This document shows positions 4,839-9,591 of a stretch of 9,591 nt of DNA, one piece after another (the first letter of the stretch is position 1; each line of letters starts with the position of its first letter). Under the pieces are notes generated by a model that was given only the letters and a program-made list of their open reading frames with translations, did no database searches and was not told the DNA's origin. The DNA comes from Fodinibacter sp038330415 (GTDB lineage Bacteria > Actinomycetota > Actinomycetes > Actinomycetales > Dermatophilaceae). Made by a program: the position numbers and the translations under genes. The stretch lies in the NCBI GenBank assembly GCA_038330415.1, contig JBBQNZ010000154.1, positions 1 through 9,591 on the forward strand. The letters are read 5' to 3'.

Positions 4839-6176
4839 ATGGACCGTCAACAGGAGTTCGTCCTCCGCACCATCGAAGAGCGCGACATCCGCTTCGTGCG
4901 GCTCTGGTTCACCGACGTGCTCGGCACCCTGAAGTCGGTCGCCATCGCCCCCGCCGAGCTCGAGGGGGCCTTCGCCGAGGGCATCGGCTTCGACGGCTCG
5001 GTCATCGAGGGGTTCGCGCGCGTCTACGAGGCGGACATGCTCGCCCAGCCCGACCCCGGCACCTTCCAGGTGCTGCCCTGGCGCGGCGAGTCACCCGGCA
5101 CGGCCCGGATGTTCTGCGACCTGACGCTTCCCGACGGCACCCCGAGCGTGGCCGACCCCCGGCACGTGCTGCAGCGAGCGCTGACCAAGGCCTCCGACCA
5201 GGGCTTCACCTTCTACACCCACCCCGAGATCGAGTTCTTCCTGCTCGAGCAGGGCTGGACCCCCGGGCAGCGGCCCGAGCCGATCGACCAGTCCGGCTAC
5301 TTCGACCACGTGCCGCACGGCAACAGCCACGACTTCCGGCGGGCCGCCATCTCCATGCTCGAGACGATGGGCATCTCGGTGGAGTTCAGCCACCACGAGG
5401 GCGCTCCCGGCCAGAACGAGATCGATCTGCGCTATGCCGACGCCCTCTCGACCGCCGACAACATCATGACCTTCCGGGCCGTCATCAAGGAGGTCGCCCT
5501 CGAGCAGGGCATCTTCGCCTCGTTCATGCCCAAGCCCTTCGCCGAGCACCCGGGCTCCGGCATGCACACCCACCTCTCGCTCTTCGAGGGTGACACCAAC
5601 GCCTTCCACGAGCCGGGCGCGCCCTACCAGCTGTCGCGGACCGCCCGCCGGTTCATCGCCGGGCTGCTGCACCACGGCGCCGAGATCACCGCCGTCACCA
5701 ACCAGTGGGTCAACTCCTACAAGCGACTGTGGGGCGGGGGAGAGGCCCCGGCGCACCTCACCTGGGGCCACAACAACCGCTCGGCGATGGTGCGGGTGCC
5801 GATGTACAAACCGACCAAGGGCAACAGCAGCCGGGTCGAGGTGCGCAGCCTGGACAGCGCGTGCAACCCGTACCTCTCCTTCGCCGTGCTCCTGGCGGCG
5901 GGGCTGAAGGGCATCGAGGAGGGCTACGAGCTGCCGCCCGAGACCGAGGACGACGTGTGGAGCCTCACCGACGCCGAGCGCAAGGCGATGGGCATCAAGC
6001 CGCTGCCCACGAGCCTCAGCGAGGCGATCGCCATCATGGAGGGCAGCGAGCTCGTGGCTGAGACCCTGGGCGAGCACACCTTCGAGTTCTTCCTGCGCAA
6101 CAAGCGCACCGAGTGGGACGACTACCGCAACCAGGTGACCCCCTTCGAGCTCGAGCGCTACCTGCCGCGGCTGTGA
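4839..6176 (+). CDS. glnA2: Type I glutamine synthetase, GlnA2 subfamily
   Basis: Cytosolic ATP-dependent ligase joining glutamate to ammonia; the Streptomyces coelicolor GlnA2 is reported to act on polyamines instead. The 445-residue length matches M. tuberculosis GlnA2, as does the opening MDRQ-EFVLRT. Visible active-site residues: Asp52 (FDGS), Glu130 and Glu132 (HPEIEF), Glu187 and Glu194 (HHEGAPGQNE), His243 (GMHTH), Arg296, flap Glu302 (GGGEAP), Arg314, Arg319, Glu334 and Arg336. Val55 replaces the second Ser of the usual FDGSS. Trp374 lies where the adenylylated Tyr of GlnA1-type enzymes would align. The start at 4839 is preceded by a weak GGCAGGA; GTG 4821 is an alternative. glnE begins 13 bp downstream, so they form an operon. 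Confidence 0.95.
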   Translation: MDRQQEFVLRTIEERDIRFVRLWFTDVLGTLKSVAIAPAELEGAFAEGIGFDGSVIEGFARVYEADMLAQPDPGTFQVLPWRGESPGTARMFCDLTLPDGTPSVADPRHVLQRALTKASDQGFTFYTHPEIEFFLLEQGWTPGQRPEPIDQSGYFDHVPHGNSHDFRRAAISMLETMGISVEFSHHEGAPGQNEIDLRYADALSTADNIMTFRAVIKEVALEQGIFASFMPKPFAEHPGSGMHTHLSLFEGDTNAFHEPGAPYQLSRTARRFIAGLLHHGAEITAVTNQWVNSYKRLWGGGEAPAHLTWGHNNRSAMVRVPMYKPTKGNSSRVEVRSLDSACNPYLSFAVLLAAGLKGIEEGYELPPETEDDVWSLTDAERKAMGIKPLPTSLSEAIAIMEGSELVAETLGEHTFEFFLRNKRTEWDDYRNQVTPFELERYLPRL

Positions 6177-6189
6177 CCGGCGGCCACTG

Positions 6190-9186
6190 GTGAGCGCGCG
6201 CGGGCCGGGGTCGATCCCGGTCGCCATCGCCCGGCTCGGGTTCGCGGACCCGGCCCGGGCTGTGCGCCTGCTCGAGGACCCGGCCCTCGCCGCCTTCATC
6301 CACAGCCGCGAGCACATCGAGGCGCACGGGCTGGCCGCGGCGCTCGCCGAGGTCAGCGATCCGGACGGCGCCCTGCTGGGGCTGGTGCGGTTCATGGAGG
6401 CGGTCGCACGCGAGCCCGGGCTGCGCGGCCCGGTCACCACGGCGCTGGGCGCCCCGGGGCCGGCGCGCCGGCGCCTGCTCGCGGTGCTCGGCAGCTCGGC
6501 GGCGCTCGGCGACCACCTGTGCGCCCACCCCGAGCAGTGGTCGGCGGTCACGGAGGCCACCGTGCTCGACGTGGACGAGCGGGTGCGGCGGCTGGTCACG
6601 GCCGTGACCACGCCCGGACCGGTGCCGCCCGTCGACGTGCTGCGCACGGCATACCGCGAACAGCTGCTCGGTATCGCGGCCCTCGACGTCACCGCGCCTG
6701 ACCCGACGTCCGTGCTCCCCGAGACGGCGGCGGCGCTCGCCGACCTCGCCCAGGCGGCGCTGGAGGCGGCGCTGGTGATCGCGCGTCAGGAGGTGGGGCC
6801 GGATGCCGGCCGCACCCGCCTCGCGGTGATCGCGATGGGCAAGACCGGCGGCTGCGAGCTGAACTACATCTCCGACGTCGACGTCATCTTCGCCGCCGAG
6901 CCGGTCGAGGGGGTGCCCGAGGAGGAGTCGACCGCCGTCGCCACCGACCTCGCGACCCGGCTGATGCGGATCTGCTCGGCGTCGACCCCGGCCGGCTCGC
7001 TGTGGCAGGTCGACCCGGCGCTGCGCCCCGAGGGCAAGAACGGGCCGCTGGTGCGCACCGTGGCCAGCCACCGCGCCTACTACGAGCGGTGGGCCAAGAC
7101 GTGGGAGTTCCAGGCGCTGCTCAAGGCGCGCCCCATCGCCGGCGATCCCGGTGTGGGACAGATGTACTGCGATGCCGTGCAGCCGATGGTCTGGCAGGCC
7201 TCCGCCCGCGAGAACTTCGTCGACGACGTGCAGGCGATGCGCCGGCGGGTCGAGCAGCACATTCCCCCGGCCGAGGCCGACCGCCAGCTCAAGCTGGGCC
7301 CCGGCGGGCTGCGCGACGTCGAGTTCTCGGTGCAGCTGCTCCAGCTGGTGCACGGCCGGGCCGACGAGTCGCTGCGCACCGGCACCACCCTCGACGGGCT
7401 CGCCGCGCTGTCCGCGGGCGGCTACGTGGGGCGCGACGACGCCGCGACGCTTGCCACGGCATACCGGCTGCTGCGCACCCTCGAGCACCGCATCCAGCTG
7501 TTCCGGCTGCGCCGAACCCACCTCATGCCCACCGCCGAGAGCGACCTGCGCCGGCTGGGCCGGGCTCTGGGACATCGCTCCTCGCCCGCCGAGGCGGTCG
7601 TCGCCCAGTGGCGCGCGCAGCAGCGCGAGGTGCGCCGCCTGCACGAGCGCATCTTCTACCGCCCGCTGCTCTCGGCCGTCGCCCGGCTGTCCGACTCCGA
7701 CGTGCGCCTCACCCCCGAGGCCGCCCGCGAGCGGCTCTCGGCCCTGGGCTTCCGCGACCCCCGCGGCGCGCTGCGCCACCTCGAGGCGCTCACGGGCGGC
7801 ATCAGCCGGCGGGCCGCCATCCAGCGCCACCTGCTGCCGGTGATGCTCGGGTGGTTCGCCGACGAGGCCGACCCGGATGCCGGTTTGCTCGCCTTCCGCA
7901 AGATCAGCGACGAGCTCGGCTCCACGCACTGGTACCTGCGGCTGCTGCGCGACGAGGGGTCGGCCGCGGAACGGTTGGCGCACACCCTGGCCCGCAGCCG
8001 GTATGCCGCCGACCTGCTCGAGCAGGCGCCGGAGTGCGTGCAGTTCCTCGGCGACTCTTCCGGTCTGATGCCGCGCGCGCGCGAGGAGGTGCTGCGCCGG
8101 ATGCGGTCGGCGGCCGGTCGCAAGGACGACCGGGCATCGGCGGTGCTCGCCGCGCGCACGATCCGGCGCTCGGAGCTGTTCCGGGTGGCCGTGGCCGACC
8201 TCACCGGCGCGTTGACGCTCGAGGCACTCGGCGCGGCCATGACCGACCTCACGGCGGCGTTGTTCGAGGTCACCCTCGAGGTCTGCCTGAGCGACCTCGA
8301 GGAGCGCACCGGAGCCCCGGCACTCACCCGGCTGCTCGTCGTGGGCATGGGCCGGCTCGGTGGAGGCGAGCAAGGCTACGGGTCCGACGCCGACGTCGTG
8401 TTCGTGCACCAACCGGTCGAGGGGGCCGACGAGGCGGCGGCCCAGACCCAGGCGCTCGAGGTGGTCAAGGAGCTGATCCGTGTGCTCGGGCTGCGGGGGC
8501 CCGACCCGAACCTCGACGTCGATGCCTCGCTGCGCCCGGAGGGCAAGGGCGGCCCCCTGGTGCGCTCGCTGGAGTCGTTCCGCCAGTACTACAGCCGCTG
8601 GTCGCTGGTCTGGGAGGCCCAGGCATTGCTCCGGGCGGCGCCGGTCGCCGGCGACAGCGGGCTCGCCGACCGCTACCTGGTGCTGATCGCCCCCATCCGC
8701 TGGCCGTCCGCCGGCCTCGACGAGGGCCAGGTCCGCGAGATCCGCACCCTCAAGGCCCGGATGGAGGCCGAGCGGCTGCCGCGCGGTGGCGACCGCAAGA
8801 CGCACTTCAAGCTCGGCCATGGCGGCCTGTCGGACGTGGAGTGGGTGGTGCAGCTCGTGCAGCTGAAGCACGCCCACCAGTACCCCGAGCTGCGCACGAC
8901 CTCGACGCTGGGCGCGCTTGCGGCCGCCGAGCGGCTCGGACTGGTGCGGGCCGAGCACGCAGCCGACCTCGCCACGGCGTGGCGGCTGGCCTCGTCGATG
9001 CGCAACGCCGGCGTGCTGTTCCGGAACAAGGCGTTCGACGCCCTGCCCAGCGACCCGCGCGACGCCGACGGCATCGGCCGCATCCTGGGGCTTCCGGGCG
9101 GGTCGGGGCAGGAGCTCGCGGAGCGCTACCGTCGGGTCGCCCGGCGGGCCCGCGCCGCCCACGAGGCCGAGCTCTACGACACCTGA
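6190..9186 (+). CDS. glnE: Bifunctional glutamine synthetase adenylyltransferase/adenylyl-removing enzyme
   Basis: Adds and removes AMP on a glutamine synthetase tyrosine, coupling its activity to nitrogen status. It is complete at 998 residues, near the 994 of M. tuberculosis. There are two nucleotidyltransferase modules. The N-terminal (adenylyl-removing) one has GKTGGCELNYISDVDVIF with Asp229 and Asp231; the C-terminal (adenylylating) one has GRLGGGEQGYGSDADVVF with Asp733 and Asp735. Each is followed by matching blocks, LRPEGKNGPLVR and LRPEGKGGPLVR, then LGPGGLRDVEF and LGHGGLSDVEW, showing an internal duplication. GSSAALGDHLCAHPEQW is a further family signature. The start is GTG at 6190 with only a weak ribosome site, consistent with coupling to glnA2. 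Its substrate GlnA1 is not in the window. Confidence 0.97.
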   Translation: MSARGPGSIPVAIARLGFADPARAVRLLEDPALAAFIHSREHIEAHGLAAALAEVSDPDGALLGLVRFMEAVAREPGLRGPVTTALGAPGPARRRLLAVLGSSAALGDHLCAHPEQWSAVTEATVLDVDERVRRLVTAVTTPGPVPPVDVLRTAYREQLLGIAALDVTAPDPTSVLPETAAALADLAQAALEAALVIARQEVGPDAGRTRLAVIAMGKTGGCELNYISDVDVIFAAEPVEGVPEEESTAVATDLATRLMRICSASTPAGSLWQVDPALRPEGKNGPLVRTVASHRAYYERWAKTWEFQALLKARPIAGDPGVGQMYCDAVQPMVWQASARENFVDDVQAMRRRVEQHIPPAEADRQLKLGPGGLRDVEFSVQLLQLVHGRADESLRTGTTLDGLAALSAGGYVGRDDAATLATAYRLLRTLEHRIQLFRLRRTHLMPTAESDLRRLGRALGHRSSPAEAVVAQWRAQQREVRRLHERIFYRPLLSAVARLSDSDVRLTPEAARERLSALGFRDPRGALRHLEALTGGISRRAAIQRHLLPVMLGWFADEADPDAGLLAFRKISDELGSTHWYLRLLRDEGSAAERLAHTLARSRYAADLLEQAPECVQFLGDSSGLMPRAREEVLRRMRSAAGRKDDRASAVLAARTIRRSELFRVAVADLTGALTLEALGAAMTDLTAALFEVTLEVCLSDLEERTGAPALTRLLVVGMGRLGGGEQGYGSDADVVFVHQPVEGADEAAAQTQALEVVKELIRVLGLRGPDPNLDVDASLRPEGKGGPLVRSLESFRQYYSRWSLVWEAQALLRAAPVAGDSGLADRYLVLIAPIRWPSAGLDEGQVREIRTLKARMEAERLPRGGDRKTHFKLGHGGLSDVEWVVQLVQLKHAHQYPELRTTSTLGALAAAERLGLVRAEHAADLATAWRLASSMRNAGVLFRNKAFDALPSDPRDADGIGRILGLPGGSGQELAERYRRVARRARAAHEAELYDT

Positions 9187-9189
9187 CCT

Positions 9190-9204
9190 CGGGGTTCTTC
9201 CCCG
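9190..9204 (+). other. Small hairpin competing with the long palindrome
   Basis: CGGGG-TTCTT-CCCCG is a 5-bp stem whose right arm (9200-9204) is also the first five bases of the long palindrome at 9200-9279. The two folds are mutually exclusive in RNA. It starts 4 bases after the glnE stop. Confidence 0.45.
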
Positions 9205-9279
9205 ACTTTGTAGGTGAGCAGCCGCGCAACACGCCGCCGGAGCGGCGGTTCGCGCGGCTGCTCGTAGGAAAAGTCGGGG
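9200..9279. repeat. Long imperfect palindrome between glnE and the AhpD-like gene
   Basis: Nested arms pair across 80 bases: CCCCGACTTT (9200-9209) with AAAGTCGGGG (9270-9279), then GAGCAGCCGCGC (9216-9227) with GCGCGGCTGCTC (9252-9263), then AAC with GTT, then CGCCGC (9232-9237) with GCGGCG (9242-9247) around a CGGA loop. That is 31 pairs with a symmetric 6x6 internal loop in which both strands read GTAGG. It may be an intergenic terminator, a REP-like dispersed repeat, or a small non-autonomous element with terminal inverted repeats. No T-run follows on either strand. The pairing is read directly; the role is unknown. Confidence 0.8.
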
Positions 9280-9315
9280 GTCGGGCCGGGCCTTCTCAGC
9301 GCCGATGCGCGTGAC

Positions 9316-9321
9316 GACAAT
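9316..9321 (+). promoter_or_regulatory. Putative -10 element of a leaderless AhpD-like gene
   Basis: GACAAT ends 6 bases before the ATG at 9328, with no Shine-Dalgarno between. A -35 candidate TTCTCA at 9293-9298 has a 17-base spacer but is weak. The layout mirrors those upstream of map and panB. Confidence 0.4.
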
Positions 9322-9327
9322 GGCGGG

Positions 9328-9591
9328 ATGTTCATCTCCGGTGTGGAAGAGGACGTCGCCCAGGGCGAGGTCGCCGAGTACTACGCGGGTCAGCGGGCGG
9401 CCTGGGGGTTCCTCCCGAACTACGCCCCCGCCTTCTCCACCCGCCCCGAGGTCGCCCGGGCCTGGAACGCCCTCAACCTCGCCGTGCGCGGCGGCATGGA
9501 CCGGCGCCGCTTCGAGATCGCCACGATCGCGGCCGCCCGGGCGCGACGGTCCACCTACTGCACCGCCGCCCACTCAGGGTTCCTTCGCGAC
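9328..9591 (+). CDS. AhpD/carboxymuconolactone decarboxylase-like protein (partial, first 88 residues)
   Basis: The reading frame is open to the window edge. The visible part is soluble, with no signal peptide. GFLPNYAPAFSTRPEV and AWNALNLAVR, followed by FEIATIAAARARRSTYCTAAHS, match the helical AhpD/CMD fold. Glu63, Cys78 and His82 fit the E-x(n)-C-x-x-C-x3-H core, but the first Cys position is Ser75, so this is an S-x-x-C-x3-H member. Family members of this kind are annotated as peroxidase-related or carboxymuconolactone decarboxylase proteins; the substrate cannot be told. The start at 9328 is the only in-frame start codon after the palindrome; an out-of-frame ATG lies at 9320. Confidence 0.85.
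   Translation, partial: MFISGVEEDVAQGEVAEYYAGQRAAWGFLPNYAPAFSTRPEVARAWNALNLAVRGGMDRRRFEIATIAAARARRSTYCTAAHSGFLRD

Noticed and set aside
5925..5942. Y-E-L-P-P-E in GlnA2 as the standard adenylylation site
   Set aside because: Alignment of the flanking conserved blocks places Trp374, not Tyr363, at that position, so the resemblance is probably coincidental; kept only as a question in the findings.
4839..6176. The glutamine synthetase as the main GlnA1
   Set aside because: Length of 445 residues, the MDRQ opening and lack of the modified Tyr all match GlnA2.
6034..9573. A 1179-codon open frame on the minus strand across glnE
   Set aside because: It lies antisense to the clearly recognisable glnE, its product is Gly/Ala/Arg/His-rich with no known motif, and long antisense frames are expected in very GC-rich coding DNA.
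1..9591. CRISPR arrays, tRNA, rRNA, IS elements or prophage genes
   Set aside because: No regularly spaced repeats, cloverleaf, rRNA-like stretch, transposase or phage protein was found; base and codon use look uniform throughout.

Overview
The window is high-GC actinobacterial chromosome. Codon third positions are almost all G or C, GTG starts are used, and the order panB, glnA2, glnE is a known actinobacterial arrangement. Protein flavour (GlnA2-type glutamine synthetase, type 1c methionine aminopeptidase with a proline-rich N-terminus, about 1000-residue GlnE) fits Micrococcales, perhaps an Intrasporangiaceae-like genus; the genus is a guess. Most of it is core housekeeping DNA with no sign of a phage, IS element, CRISPR array, tRNA or rRNA.

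Layout: (1) 1-414, minus: N-terminal part of methionine aminopeptidase (map), cut by the window edge. (2) 459-665, plus: a 68-residue acidic protein divergent from map. (3) 667-1308, minus: class I SAM-dependent methyltransferase, downstream of (4) 1340-2206, minus: panB, first committed step of pantothenate/CoA synthesis; 3 and 4 look like one transcript. (5) 2372-4702, plus: secreted M6 (immune inhibitor A-like) metalloprotease with its own 165-bp upstream region and a strong hairpin terminator at 4721-4752. (6) 4839-6176, plus: glnA2, and (7) 6190-9186, plus: glnE, 13 bp apart and almost certainly co-transcribed. (8) 9187-9327: intergenic, mostly one long 80-nt palindrome. (9) 9328-9591, plus: start of an AhpD/carboxymuconolactone decarboxylase-like protein, cut by the window edge.

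The nitrogen theme is the most coherent one. glnA2 and glnE form a unit, and an exact GlnR-type half box (GTTAC-N6-GAAAC) lies 22 to 38 bp upstream of the glnA2 start. GlnA2 lacks a tyrosine at the expected adenylylation position, so the true GlnE substrate is probably a GlnA1 elsewhere in the genome. GlnA2 also carries Val instead of Ser beside the ammonium-site Asp, which leaves open a gamma-glutamylpolyamine synthetase role.

Three genes (map, panB, the AhpD-like gene) show a TANNNT- or GACAAT-like hexamer ending 6-7 bases before the ATG with no Shine-Dalgarno, the layout expected of leaderless transcripts. I did not find an obviously new multi-gene system. The best leads are the GlnR box, the altered glutamine synthetase pocket, the long palindrome after glnE, and the unusual protease sitting between panB and glnA2.
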